Positions 15,640 to 24,088 of a stretch of DNA of 26,333 bases are shown here, in pieces; the stretch's first letter is position 1; each line of letters starts with the position of its first letter. Source of the DNA: an uncultured Oceanospirillales bacterium (GTDB lineage: Bacteria; Pseudomonadota; Gammaproteobacteria; Pseudomonadales; Litorivicinaceae). The notes under the pieces are model-generated. The model searched no databases. It worked only from the letters and a program-made list of their open reading frames with translations, and was not told the DNA's origin. The stretch is taken from assembly GCA_913061245.1 (NCBI GenBank), contig CAJXTO010000005.1, positions 1 to 26,333 of the forward strand. The letters run 5' to 3'. The position numbers were made by a program, and so were the translations under genes.

Positions 15640-16805
15640 CCACAAAACAATCAACAAGCCATCAAGGAGAGATATTTTTATATCTCTCCATCATGATTTG
15701 TTTCTGCGTACTGTATGCCCCGCAACCAATGCTTTCAGAACTTGCTGAACGCTTTATGGTTTCAAAACCTGAGGCGGGCCTCTTGGTGTCGGTGACTTTG
15801 ATCCCTTTGGCAATCGCTCCACTCAGTTATGGCATTTTCCTAAAACAGCTCAGTGCACTGACAATTCTCAAATGGGCTTTACCGCTCTTGGCGATCGCCA
15901 TGGCTTGGTCTGGGTTTGTGCATTCTTACGAAGGTATGTTGATTCTTAGGCTCATCCAAGGTGCGCTACTTCCAGCGATCATGACTGCAACAATGGCCTA
16001 TTTGGCGTCTGGTCGAGAGGGTGCCGAATTGTCGCGTGTGATGGCGCTCTATATCTCGTCGACGATTTTTGGCGGTATGGCAGGGCGTGTTGTGTCGGGT
16101 CAATTGGCCGCAGTGATCGAATGGGAATGGGTCGCTTCGATGTGGGCCGTTCTTTTGGTGTTGGTCACATTGACTCCTTGGAGGCGTGCGACACCGAAAC
16201 CTTTGAATTTGATCAAGCCTGATGCAGCGCTGATTAAACAAGCAATGACAAGTCGCGGAAATGCCCTCATTTATTTGTCGGTTCTCTGTATGTTTTGGGT
16301 ATTCGCTGGCTACCTGAATTATTTACCGTTTCGGATAAATGAGGTCGACCCCAATGCCTCGACTGGTTTGATTGGTCAGAGTTATCTCGGATATAGCATC
16401 GGGATCGTCTCAGCGTTAACGGCTGGTTGGCTCGCCAAGCGCTTCGGTGGACCGATTCGGGTAGCGATGATCGGGTTTGTTGTGATGATTGGATCACTGG
16501 TGTTGTCATTGGGTGATGTCTGGATGCTGATCGCGCAAGTCTTTGTCATGTGCCTCGGGATGTTTGTGATTCATACGTTAGCGGCCTCTGAAGTGAACCA
16601 TAACGCGCGTTCACTTGGAGGTGTCGTTAATGGTCTCTATGTGTCGTGTTATTACGCGGGAGGTGCACTCGGTGCCTGGCTCATGGGTTACGTATATGAG
16701 CTATTTGGGTGGAATGCATTTTTGATCATGCTTGCCGTGATCGGTGGAGTGGGTGCTTTGTGTATGAGCCTCTATGGCCATCTCAATCAAACGTTGGGTC
16801 GATAA
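15636..16805 (+). CDS. Major facilitator superfamily transporter (YnfM/arabinose-efflux-like)
   Basis: A 389-residue inner-membrane protein with about 12 hydrophobic helices in two halves separated by a polar loop near 185-205. It starts at GTG 15636, overlapping the previous stop. LSELAERFMVSKPEAGLLVS, RLIQGALLPAIMTATMAYLA and VVNGLYVSCYYAGGALGAWL are typical of the YnfM/YfcJ-like efflux branch (helix 1-2 and motif C-like regions). It probably exports a small metabolite or drug by proton antiport; the substrate is unknown. Translational coupling to the exporter-like cluster suggests cotranscription but does not prove a shared role. Its last 19 bases overlap the convergent queD-like gene. Confidence 0.88.
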   Translation: MTTKQSTSHQGEIFLYLSIMICFCVLYAPQPMLSELAERFMVSKPEAGLLVSVTLIPLAIAPLSYGIFLKQLSALTILKWALPLLAIAMAWSGFVHSYEGMLILRLIQGALLPAIMTATMAYLASGREGAELSRVMALYISSTIFGGMAGRVVSGQLAAVIEWEWVASMWAVLLVLVTLTPWRRATPKPLNLIKPDAALIKQAMTSRGNALIYLSVLCMFWVFAGYLNYLPFRINEVDPNASTGLIGQSYLGYSIGIVSALTAGWLAKRFGGPIRVAMIGFVVMIGSLVLSLGDVWMLIAQVFVMCLGMFVIHTLAASEVNHNARSLGGVVNGLYVSCYYAGGALGAWLMGYVYELFGWNAFLIMLAVIGGVGALCMSLYGHLNQTLGR

Positions 16806-17230
16806 ATACCCGCATTCTTACTATTTTCTCTGCATTCAACTTCAATTAAGAACGATCGGTTGTTGGTTTGTTTGCGTATCCAAGTATCAACATAGTCAAA
16901 GACGAACTCGGCGGTTCGTTCCATGCTGACGTTTGGTAACACACGTAAGTCCAAGATTTCTTTGTCATGGAGCTCTTTGAACAACTGGAGTTCTGGATCA
17001 TCTTCATTGATGAGTGTTGTGTGATCGAACCAATGTGAGAGCCAAGCTTTAATGTCTGAAAATTCACCAAAATCGACACCGAACCCAGATTCAGTTAATT
17101 CTGTGCAACCAAAAGTCATTTTAAAGCTACGTGAGTAGCCGTGAATGAATTTACAATGACCTTGATGCCGCCACTGTCGATGACTGCATGGATAGTTGTC
17201 GAAGGTTTTAATGGTTTGGTAAACGCTCAT
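16787..17230 (-). CDS. 6-carboxytetrahydropterin synthase / PTPS family (QueD-like)
   Basis: A 147-residue 6-pyruvoyltetrahydropterin-synthase-like protein starting MSVYQTIKTFDNYPCSHRQW. The zinc and catalytic region is HRQWRHQGHCKFIHGYSRSF: it holds the catalytic Cys directly before the HG ligand pair, with HGY replacing the more common HGH. VDFGEFSDIKAWLSHWFDHT is the family's second signature, with the zinc-proximal DH. RTAEFVFDYVD then leads to a C-terminal Glu-rich strand (FLIEVECRENS). It probably makes carboxytetrahydropterin in queuosine (preQ0) synthesis. I start at 17230 and not the upstream in-frame ATG at 17284 because the longer version would overlap the divergent gene and lacks family similarity. 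The HGY variant leaves some doubt about exact substrate. Confidence 0.8.
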   Translation of the reverse strand: MSVYQTIKTFDNYPCSHRQWRHQGHCKFIHGYSRSFKMTFGCTELTESGFGVDFGEFSDIKAWLSHWFDHTTLINEDDPELQLFKELHDKEILDLRVLPNVSMERTAEFVFDYVDTWIRKQTNNRSFLIEVECRENSKNAGIYRPNV

Positions 17231-17236
17231 ACAAAA

Positions 17237-17265
17237 ATTATACGAGGTTTCGTGATCCCTATGAA
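17237..17265 (-). promoter_or_regulatory. Probable promoter of the queD-like gene, implying a near-leaderless mRNA
   Basis: On the minus strand, TTCATA (17265-17260), a 17-base spacer, and a perfect TATAAT (17242-17237) form a sigma-70-like promoter. Only six bases (TTTTGT) separate the -10 box from the ATG at 17230, so transcription would start at or within a base or two of the start codon. There is no Shine-Dalgarno sequence before this ATG, consistent with leaderless translation. The -10 match is exact; the -35 matches four of six. Confidence 0.5.
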
Positions 17266-17935
17266 TTGGAATTCCCCAACACATCCAGAATTTTTAACAA
17301 CAGATAGTCGTCGCCTCCCAGTCAATCGCATCTTTTGTATCGCTAAGAACTATGAAGAGCATGCAAAAGAAATGGGAGGTGAGGTTGATCGAAAGGCACC
17401 TTTTCACTTTCAGAAGAGCTTCGATGCGCTGACATTTGGACCGGATGTTCGGTATCCAAGTCATACGCAAGATTTACATCACGAAGTGGAGTTAGTTGCA
17501 GTACTCGGTGAGGGTGGTCGTAATCTAAGCCTTAAAGAAGCAGAAGCAATTATCTTTGGCTACGCGGTGGGACTCGATTTTACGCGTCGCGATCGTCAGG
17601 CAGAAGCCAAAGACAAAGGCCGCCCTTGGGAAATTGCGAAAAACTTCGATGACGCTGGAGTCATGGGTGTTGTGACTCCAAAGTCAGAAACTGGTTTGAT
17701 GGAGAATGCGTCGATTACACTTGATGTGAATGGCCAAGAGCGTCAAGCAGGCGACATCAATCAGATGGCCTACAACACGGTGGAGTTGATCGCCTTTCTC
17801 TCAACATTGCAGGAGCTCAAGGCTGGCGATTTGGTATTCACAGGAACACCTTCAGGCGTCGGCGCTGTGGTTCGAGGGGATCATCTTCATGGCAAAATTG
17901 ACGGCTTAAAAGACTTGGAAATCCGTCTCGTTTAA
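17261..17935 (+). CDS. Fumarylacetoacetate hydrolase family protein (FAHD1/YcgM-like)
   Basis: A 224-residue protein of the fumarylacetoacetase fold, short single-domain type. VNRIFCIAKNYEEHAKEMGG near residue 20 is the family's opening signature. HHEVELVAVLGEGGRNL gives the metal-binding E-x-E pair, and VGLDFTRRDRQAEAKDKGRP gives the third acidic ligand and the RD-Q motif. GDLVFTGTPSGVGAV near the C-terminus is also diagnostic. Members hydrolyse acylpyruvates or decarboxylate oxaloacetate in the cytosol with Mg2+. The start could be ATG 17261 or GTG 17252, which has GAGG four bases upstream; the family alignment does not decide. It diverges from the queD-like gene, and its stop shares bases with the convergent cydC stop. 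Confidence 0.9.
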   Translation: MNWNSPTHPEFLTTDSRRLPVNRIFCIAKNYEEHAKEMGGEVDRKAPFHFQKSFDALTFGPDVRYPSHTQDLHHEVELVAVLGEGGRNLSLKEAEAIIFGYAVGLDFTRRDRQAEAKDKGRPWEIAKNFDDAGVMGVVTPKSETGLMENASITLDVNGQERQAGDINQMAYNTVELIAFLSTLQELKAGDLVFTGTPSGVGAVVRGDHLHGKIDGLKDLEIRLV

Positions 17936-19491
17936 GGCGTGAGTCGAATCTCTTCTGGGATGAAGCGTGTTGCTTCATCTCGGTGAGAGACAACAATCAG
18001 TATTCCATCTTTGAACTCTTCAACGAGACGCTCCATCAATCGGAAAGCGAGTTCCTCTTCAAGGCCTTCAGTTGGCTCATCAAGCAGAGCCAGTTGTGGT
18101 TTTTGGAGAATCAAGCGCGCAATTGCAAGACGTCGCCATTGTCCCCCAGATGGCATCACACCATCTGTCCCAATCCAAGTCCGTTCTTGATTGGGTAAAT
18201 TGTTCACCCATTCATCGAGTTCAACCAGTTGAAGAGCTCGCCAGAACTCTGATTCATTCGGCTGCTTTGGCAGTCCGAGTGTGAGCGATCGCCAGAGGAC
18301 ATCTGAAGGTAACCAGGGTGTTTGTTCAACTAATCCAACAGTATCAGGCTTTGTCACTGAACCTGAATGTGCTGGGAGAAGCCCAACAATTGTTTTTAGA
18401 CAGGTTGTTTTGCCAATGCCAGATGGCCCGGTTAAACGCACATGGTTTCCATGAATTAATTGGAAACTCAGAGGGGTGCAAAGCGGGTCTGAGTCGGGCG
18501 TTGGGCTGAATTGTAGGTTCGATATCTTGAGCTCATCAGCGTGCGATTGAGATCCTTTGGTGTTTTGAGTGTTTGGTAAGCGTGCAAGTGACAGTTCAAC
18601 GCGACGTGACTCGAATGACACCAAAATACCAGGAATTAATAATTCACCGACACCAAGTGAGCTGATGAGTAATGCGACTAATATCGGAAGATCAATGGGT
18701 AAGGTTGCGATCCAAACAAGAGAAACAGCATGCGCTACACCCATGCAAACTTTGTCTGTCAGCTCTCTAGAGACCTTGGCAAGTCGCAGATCGGCAAGTG
18801 GTTTGTACGCATCGCGAGTGAGCTCACTTAACTCGTTATCGTCAAATGCCAGCTGTAGTTCATAGCGGCCATCAGCCAGCGCGATCGCGCGGTTTCTCGC
18901 TCTGCGTGACTGAACATCAATCTGTTCGGCAAGCGCTCGATAACCTGGGCGACGTATCAGTAAGGTGCCGATGAATACCACGAGTGGAATCAATGCAGGG
19001 ATGATAGCTGAGGGTGCAACGATCGCTGCCAAGAGCGGAACGAATAATCCTGCGATGACGGCGCCAACGAGGGGGAGAAGGGTTCTCAATAATGCACCTT
19101 CAACCACTGAGGCGTCTTGTACTAATCGGTCGAGCGCCTCTTGGTCATTGCTTGGCCGGTGTCCAATGCCATTTAAAAGACCGTCAAAAATGAAACGCCT
19201 TAACTTCACGACAACGCGCAATGTTGCATCATGACTTAATAAGCGTTCCACATATCGCGATAGCGTGCGACTGACGGCAAGGCCTCGAATCATGGATGAT
19301 GGTTGTAAGATGTTGAACCCGAAGGCACCACTCAAGGCCGCCAGCCCTGCGATCGATGCCGCACTTAAGAACCAGCCTGACAAGGCTAATAGTCCAAGTG
19401 ATGATAAGGTCATAATGATCGTTAGAACGATCGCTAAAATGAGCGGAGTCATTTTCACATTCAGGTGTTTGATAAGACCTCGTAATGTCAT
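17932..19491 (-). CDS. cydC: Heterodimeric ABC exporter subunit CydC
   Basis: A 519-residue half-transporter with six membrane helices (about 15-290) and an intact ATPase domain. Walker A is GPSGIGKTT, the signature is PSGGQWRRLAIARL, Walker B is LALLDEPTEGL followed by EEE (the D-loop Asp replaced by Glu), and the H-loop is VVSHRDE. With CydD it exports thiols or, as more recently argued, transfers haem or reductant needed to assemble cytochrome bd. The four-base overlap with cydD (ATGA-type) and the adjacent cydABX genes make the assignment secure. It converges with the FAH-family gene, the two stops sharing the bases TTAA. Confidence 0.93.
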   Translation of the reverse strand: MTLRGLIKHLNVKMTPLILAIVLTIIMTLSSLGLLALSGWFLSAASIAGLAALSGAFGFNILQPSSMIRGLAVSRTLSRYVERLLSHDATLRVVVKLRRFIFDGLLNGIGHRPSNDQEALDRLVQDASVVEGALLRTLLPLVGAVIAGLFVPLLAAIVAPSAIIPALIPLVVFIGTLLIRRPGYRALAEQIDVQSRRARNRAIALADGRYELQLAFDDNELSELTRDAYKPLADLRLAKVSRELTDKVCMGVAHAVSLVWIATLPIDLPILVALLISSLGVGELLIPGILVSFESRRVELSLARLPNTQNTKGSQSHADELKISNLQFSPTPDSDPLCTPLSFQLIHGNHVRLTGPSGIGKTTCLKTIVGLLPAHSGSVTKPDTVGLVEQTPWLPSDVLWRSLTLGLPKQPNESEFWRALQLVELDEWVNNLPNQERTWIGTDGVMPSGGQWRRLAIARLILQKPQLALLDEPTEGLEEELAFRLMERLVEEFKDGILIVVSHRDEATRFIPEEIRLTP

Positions 19492-21119
19492 GATCGTCGC
19501 TCCAATGAACGATTTTTCAGATCGTAAACGAGGGTCTCATTTTCAAATCGACTGTCGTGAGTCACCAGTAAACATGTGGTTTTAAGATCACGGATTAATT
19601 GGGCTAACTGGTCAGCCGAGTCAGCATCAAGATGTGCTGTTGGCTCATCGAGAATCAAAAGTTGGGGTTGTCTGAGTAGGGCTCGAGCAAGTCCTAATCG
19701 CCTTAATTGTCCTCCAGAAAGACCTGCGCCTCTCGGTCCGAGCTCCCGATCTAAAGGCTTCTGTCCGAGCTGCTCTAGGAGGCCAACCTGATCGAGAACA
19801 TTCAGATAGTGATGATCCTCAGCAGTTGGTTGTCCATAACTTAAGGCGTGACGAATACTGCCCTCATCAAACCACTGTGATTGGCCCATCCATGCGATGT
19901 GTTGGCGTTGATCTGTCAGCGATCGAATTGTTTGCCCATCCATATGGATGGAACCCGAGAGTCGTGCATTCCCATTAAGTAGGCTCCCTAGAAACTGGCT
20001 TTTACCCGAGCCTGAGGGTCCGAAAATGATGCATAAATCACCTGCCTGAATTGCGAGATCAACCGGTTGTATCAGCGGAGAATCAGGATCGAATCCGACC
20101 GAATAGTTCTGAAGCGAGAGCAATGCGGATGACGGGCTATTTTCTACTTCATGTTCTTCCGGTATTTGCCATTGCGTACCGAGCATCGCTTTCACTTTTT
20201 CATCGGCACTTTTCGCTTCAGATGCATCATGCCAAGCAGCCATAAGTCGTCGAATGGGATTATAAAATTCTGGTGCGAGAACCAATAAGCAGAGGCCTTC
20301 GAGAGGCGATAAAGCTAATCCGAACAGTGGCGTAATGAGATTTAATAGAGATAAGCCGATGTAGACAGCGATCATTGCGATGGCAAGTGAACTGAAGAAC
20401 TCAAGGACCGCTGAGGTTAAGAAGGCCAATTTCAAAACACCCATGGTTGAGCGTCTTAATTGGTCAGCCTTTTCTTCAATTTCAGCGCCAACATTGCGAG
20501 CTCCGCCGAGCATCCACAGTGTTTCGAGCCCTCGAATTCGATCGAGATAATGCGCACCCAATCGAGTCAGTGCGTCGACTTGTTTTTGGCTTGCTGATTT
20601 TGCGCCGATGCCGATCAGTGCCATCAGCAGGGGAATGAGCGGTGTTGTGATGACGATGCCCAACGCGATTGGCCAGTGAATGTAGCCCATGACAACCAAG
20701 ACCAGAATCGGCTGAATCAGTGCGAGCGCACGTAATGTCGGATATCGACCGAGCCGCGCAGCAACGGGTTCAGTTCCTTCGATTGCAAGAGCTCCAATGG
20801 CGCCTGATGATTCCGAAGGGAGTCGTTGGATGACTGCCTTAGAAAAGCTTGAGCGGTAGTCCGTTAAGCTCTCTTGTCCGAGACGCTCAGAGCGCTGAAA
20901 CCACCAGTCAGATGCCACCCGGCGTGCGAGGACTAAAATCAACAAAACGACGATCGCTGATGTTTCAGGTGCTGAGACAGGCGGTGAGAAAATAACTGCG
21001 ATCCATATCGCAAGTGCAATCGCAAAACCCGCCTCGGCTGTTCCTAAAGCGAGATCTTGGTGCCGATTTTGCCGGTTTTCGGCAGCAATTCTGTCAATTG
21101 TTTGATCCAAGTCAGCCAT
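19488..21119 (-). CDS. cydD: Heterodimeric ABC exporter subunit CydD
   Basis: A 543-residue half-transporter, the first gene of the minus-strand cydDC pair. Its membrane domain covers about 25-310. The ATPase domain has Walker A GPSGSGKSQ (Ser in place), signature LSGGQLRRLGLARALL, Walker B LLILDEPTAHLD and H-loop LVTHDSR, so unlike the two exporter-like proteins earlier in the window it should hydrolyse ATP. CydDC acts in the inner membrane in maturation of cytochrome bd and periplasmic redox balance. It diverges from cydA across 74 bases, so both operons could share control, but I see no clear FNR- or ArcA-type box there and no obvious ribosome site. Confidence 0.93.
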   Translation of the reverse strand: MADLDQTIDRIAAENRQNRHQDLALGTAEAGFAIALAIWIAVIFSPPVSAPETSAIVVLLILVLARRVASDWWFQRSERLGQESLTDYRSSFSKAVIQRLPSESSGAIGALAIEGTEPVAARLGRYPTLRALALIQPILVLVVMGYIHWPIALGIVITTPLIPLLMALIGIGAKSASQKQVDALTRLGAHYLDRIRGLETLWMLGGARNVGAEIEEKADQLRRSTMGVLKLAFLTSAVLEFFSSLAIAMIAVYIGLSLLNLITPLFGLALSPLEGLCLLVLAPEFYNPIRRLMAAWHDASEAKSADEKVKAMLGTQWQIPEEHEVENSPSSALLSLQNYSVGFDPDSPLIQPVDLAIQAGDLCIIFGPSGSGKSQFLGSLLNGNARLSGSIHMDGQTIRSLTDQRQHIAWMGQSQWFDEGSIRHALSYGQPTAEDHHYLNVLDQVGLLEQLGQKPLDRELGPRGAGLSGGQLRRLGLARALLRQPQLLILDEPTAHLDADSADQLAQLIRDLKTTCLLVTHDSRFENETLVYDLKNRSLERRS

Positions 21120-21193
21120 TGGGGTTGAGGTGTCGTCTCGTTGTCAAATAAAGCGCGTAAGCTTAGCGCAAATCTCTAGGGAAGGATGTATCC

Positions 21194-22783
21194 ATGATTG
21201 ATTCAGGTTTAGTTGATCTGTCGCGTTTGCAGTTTGCAATGACAGCAATGTATCACTTCTTGTTTGTTCCGCTCACACTTGGATTGTCGTTTTTGATAGC
21301 GATCATGGAAAGTGTGTATGTCATGACCGGTCGTCAGGTTTGGCGTGACATGACAATTTTTTGGGGGAAACTATTCGGTATTAACTTCGCCGTTGGTGTT
21401 GCGACCGGCATCGTGATGGAATTTCAGTTCGGTATGAACTGGTCTTATTACAGCCATTATGTCGGTGATATTTTCGGAGCGCCTCTTGCGATTGAAGGAT
21501 TGATGGCCTTTTTCCTAGAAGCCACCTTCATCGGATTGTTCTTCTTTGGCTGGGATAAACTCACTCGTGTCCAACACCTTGTGGTGACATGGCTCGTCGC
21601 GATTGGTTCGAACTTTTCCGCATTGTGGATTTTGGTTGCAAACGGTTGGATGAACTTCCCTGTTGGTTCTGAATTCAATCCATTGACCATGCGCATGGAA
21701 GTGACGGATTTCGCTGCAGTGATATTTAACCCAGTTGCGCAGTCGAAGTTTGTTCACACTGTCTCTGCGGGTTATGTGACTGGTGCGATGTTTGTACTGG
21801 GCGTCAGCGCATTTTACTTGCTGAAGAATCGAGACGTTGAGTTTGCGAAACGGTCAATGACGGTTGCAGCAAGTTTTGGTTTGGCGGCGGCGCTTTCGGT
21901 TGTTGTTTTAGGTGATGAATCTGGATATTCCGTTGGTGAAAACCAAAAGATGAAGCTTGCGGCAATGGAAGGCATGTATGAAACAGAAGAAGCACCAGCA
22001 AGCTTTACTGTCATCGGGGTGCCGAATCCTGATACCAATCGAGTCGATTATGCAGTTCATATTCCCTATGTTTTGGGCTTGATCGCTACACGCAGTGTGA
22101 CCGAAGAAGTTCCTGGAATTTTGGATTTGGTTGAGCATGCCAAAGCTCGGGTGAAAACTGGTGTCGCAGCCTACGATGCTCTTCAAACCATCAAAGAAGA
22201 TCCATCCAATACAGAAGCAAAATTACGCTTTGACGCATTTAAGGATGATTTAGGGTTCGGATTGTTGTTAAAGCAGTTTGTGGAAGATCCACGTGATGCG
22301 ACCGAAGAACACATTAGCCAGGCTGCGTGGAGTACGGTTCCACCAGTTGCTCCATTGTTTTATAGCTTCCGTTTAATGGTTGGTCTTGGATTTTTGTTTA
22401 TCGCGATGTTCGCTTATGCATTCTGGTTAACAGCGCGTCGTGAACACACCAAAAACCCTCTATTTTTGAAGCTCTGTTTGTTCGCGATCCCATTACCATG
22501 GATTGCAGCTGAGCTTGGTTGGTTTGTTGCTGAATTCGGTCGCCAACCTTGGGTGATTGATTCTGTGTTACCAACATTCTTGGCGGTTTCAAGTCTCGAT
22601 TACTACGAGGTGCTCACAACCTTGGTTGGGTTTGTACTGATTTACTCGACTTTATTCGTCATCGAGATTGGCTTATTGCGTAAGACCGTATTGGAAGGGC
22701 CTTATGCCCATGATCACAGTGGTACTGGTGGGAATCAGGATGTTCAGCATCCCGAACTTGTTCAACCAGTATTTGCGAAGTAA
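21194..22783 (+). CDS. cydA: Cytochrome bd ubiquinol oxidase subunit I
   Basis: A 529-residue integral membrane protein with nine predicted helices. The family's key residues are visible: H21 (haem ligand in AMYHFLFVPLTLG), E101 and E109 (AIEGLMAFFLEATF, proton path, equal to E99/E107 of E. coli), the second haem His in FVHTVSAGYV, the Q-loop sequence GDESGYSVGENQKMKLAAME, and the haem-ligand Met in YSFRLMVGLGF. GRQPWVI marks the long-Q-loop class. It oxidises ubiquinol and reduces O2 at high affinity. AAGGA at 21182-21186 lies seven bases before the ATG. It is first in a cydA-cydB-cydX operon. Confidence 0.97.
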   Translation: MIDSGLVDLSRLQFAMTAMYHFLFVPLTLGLSFLIAIMESVYVMTGRQVWRDMTIFWGKLFGINFAVGVATGIVMEFQFGMNWSYYSHYVGDIFGAPLAIEGLMAFFLEATFIGLFFFGWDKLTRVQHLVVTWLVAIGSNFSALWILVANGWMNFPVGSEFNPLTMRMEVTDFAAVIFNPVAQSKFVHTVSAGYVTGAMFVLGVSAFYLLKNRDVEFAKRSMTVAASFGLAAALSVVVLGDESGYSVGENQKMKLAAMEGMYETEEAPASFTVIGVPNPDTNRVDYAVHIPYVLGLIATRSVTEEVPGILDLVEHAKARVKTGVAAYDALQTIKEDPSNTEAKLRFDAFKDDLGFGLLLKQFVEDPRDATEEHISQAAWSTVPPVAPLFYSFRLMVGLGFLFIAMFAYAFWLTARREHTKNPLFLKLCLFAIPLPWIAAELGWFVAEFGRQPWVIDSVLPTFLAVSSLDYYEVLTTLVGFVLIYSTLFVIEIGLLRKTVLEGPYAHDHSGTGGNQDVQHPELVQPVFAK

Positions 22784-22794
22784 AGGAGTACACC

Positions 22795-23940
22795 ATGGAA
22801 TTTCTTGATTACACAGTATTACGGGTGATTTGGTGGGCGCTTCTCGGTGTTCTTCTGATTGGATTTGCGGTCACAGATGGATTCGATATGGGCGTCGCCT
22901 CATTGCTTCCCTTTGTCGCAAAGACAGAAACTGAAAAGCGAGTTGCGATCAATACAATCGGCCCTGTTTGGGAAGGAAACCAAGTCTGGTTAATCTTGGG
23001 TGGCGGTGCGATTTTTGCGGCCTGGCCTGCACTGTATGCAGTGTCATTCTCAGGGTTCTATTTCGCCATGTTTATTGCACTGGTGGCTCTCATCTTGCGA
23101 CCAGTGGCATTTAAATTCCGTTCGAAGCGAGAATGCACTCAATGGCGTGCAATGTGGGATCTAGCACTGTTTATTGGCGGATTAGTCCCTGCGCTTATTT
23201 TCGGTGTAGCTGTTGGCAACGTCTTGTTGGGTGTTCCGTTCTATTTCGATGACACACTGCGTCCATTCTATGATGGAAACCTCTTTGGATTATTGAATCC
23301 ATTTGCGTTGGTGACTGGTGTGCTGAGTGTCTTGATGCTCTCGACACACGGTGCGCTTTGGTTGAGCTTGAAAGCCAGTGGGCAAGTTCAAGCGCGGGCG
23401 AACATGATCGCGATGTGGACTATTCCATTGGTTGGAGTGGTGTTTGTACTTCTCGGTGTTGTTGTTCATCTCTGGCTACCTGGATTTGTGATTACGAGTG
23501 AAGTGGTGACTGACGGGCCAAGTAATCCATTATTGAAAGAAGTCTCGATTGTGACAGGTGGTTGGGGTTCAAATTTTGATACCTACCCACTCTTTTGGAT
23601 TGCACCACTTGTCGGTTTAGCTGGGCTCGTTGTTGCTTGGTTTGCGATGTTAATGCGGATCGAATGGGTCGCATTCGTTGGATCGAAATTATCGATTGGT
23701 GGAATCATTACAACGGTTGGTTTATCGATGTTCCCATTCATCCTGCCAAGTTCTAAAGATCCATCGCAGAGTCTGACTGTCTGGGATGCGTCATCAAGTG
23801 AGCTTACGCTGTTCATTATGTTGATCGCGACGCTCATCTTCATGCCATTGATCCTGGCTTACACCGCATGGGTATTTAAAGTGCTGTTTGGTCGCGTGAC
23901 TGAAGAGTATGTCGAAGATAATCAGCACACGGTCTATTAA
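22795..23940 (+). CDS. cydB: Cytochrome bd ubiquinol oxidase subunit II
   Basis: A 381-residue membrane protein of normal CydB length, starting MEFLDYTVLRVIWWALLGVL. The helix-1 signature GFAVTDGFDMGVASLLPFVA and the segment GPVWEGNQVWLILGGGAIFA are strongly conserved in CydB, which pairs with CydA and has no haem ligands of its own. AGGAG precedes the ATG in the 11-base gap after cydA. The gene is followed after nine bases by cydX. Confidence 0.97.
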   Translation: MEFLDYTVLRVIWWALLGVLLIGFAVTDGFDMGVASLLPFVAKTETEKRVAINTIGPVWEGNQVWLILGGGAIFAAWPALYAVSFSGFYFAMFIALVALILRPVAFKFRSKRECTQWRAMWDLALFIGGLVPALIFGVAVGNVLLGVPFYFDDTLRPFYDGNLFGLLNPFALVTGVLSVLMLSTHGALWLSLKASGQVQARANMIAMWTIPLVGVVFVLLGVVVHLWLPGFVITSEVVTDGPSNPLLKEVSIVTGGWGSNFDTYPLFWIAPLVGLAGLVVAWFAMLMRIEWVAFVGSKLSIGGIITTVGLSMFPFILPSSKDPSQSLTVWDASSSELTLFIMLIATLIFMPLILAYTAWVFKVLFGRVTEEYVEDNQHTVY

Positions 23941-23949
23941 GGAGGCGAT

Positions 23950-24057
23950 ATGTGGTATTTCGCGTGGATTCTTGGTGTCGGTCTAGCAAGTACATTTGGC
24001 ATTCTTAATGCCATGTGGCTTGAGCTCGATGAAGAGCCCGAGACTTCTGAGTCTTAA
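23950..24057 (+). CDS. cydX: Cytochrome bd small subunit CydX
   Basis: A 35-residue single-helix protein encoded immediately after cydB. It begins MWYFAWILGVGLASTFGILN and continues AMWLELDEEPETSES. The MWYFAWILG start and the xFGIxNAMWLE segment are hallmarks of CydX (YbgT), which packs against CydA and stabilises the haems. GGAGG at 23941-23945 gives a strong ribosome site four bases from the ATG. The C-terminal tail is acidic, as in other family members. Confidence 0.96.
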   Translation: MWYFAWILGVGLASTFGILNAMWLELDEEPETSES

Positions 24058-24059
24058 CT

Positions 24060-24088
24060 AAAAAAGCGGATCAATGATCCGCTTTTTT
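24060..24088. terminator. Bidirectional Rho-independent terminator between cydX and the M48 peptidase gene
   Basis: Six A (24060-24065) precede GCGGATC, a three-base AAT loop and GATCCGC, followed by six T (24083-24088). The stem is GC-rich and the flanking A and T runs give a U-tract on either strand, so it can end both the rightward cydABX transcript and the leftward gcvP-lipA-M48 transcript. The T-run side overlaps the M48 stop codon (24089-24087). Confidence 0.9.

Noticed and set aside
17141..17260. N-terminal extension of the FAH-family protein back to ATG 17141
   Set aside because: It would overlap the start region of the queD-like gene, adds 40 residues unlike the family, and good starts exist at 17252 and 17261.
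21120..21193. FNR- or ArcA-type operator in the cydD/cydA gap
   Set aside because: TTGTCAAATAAAGC is only a partial match to an FNR half-site and has no second half; no convincing -10 box follows TTGTCA at proper spacing.
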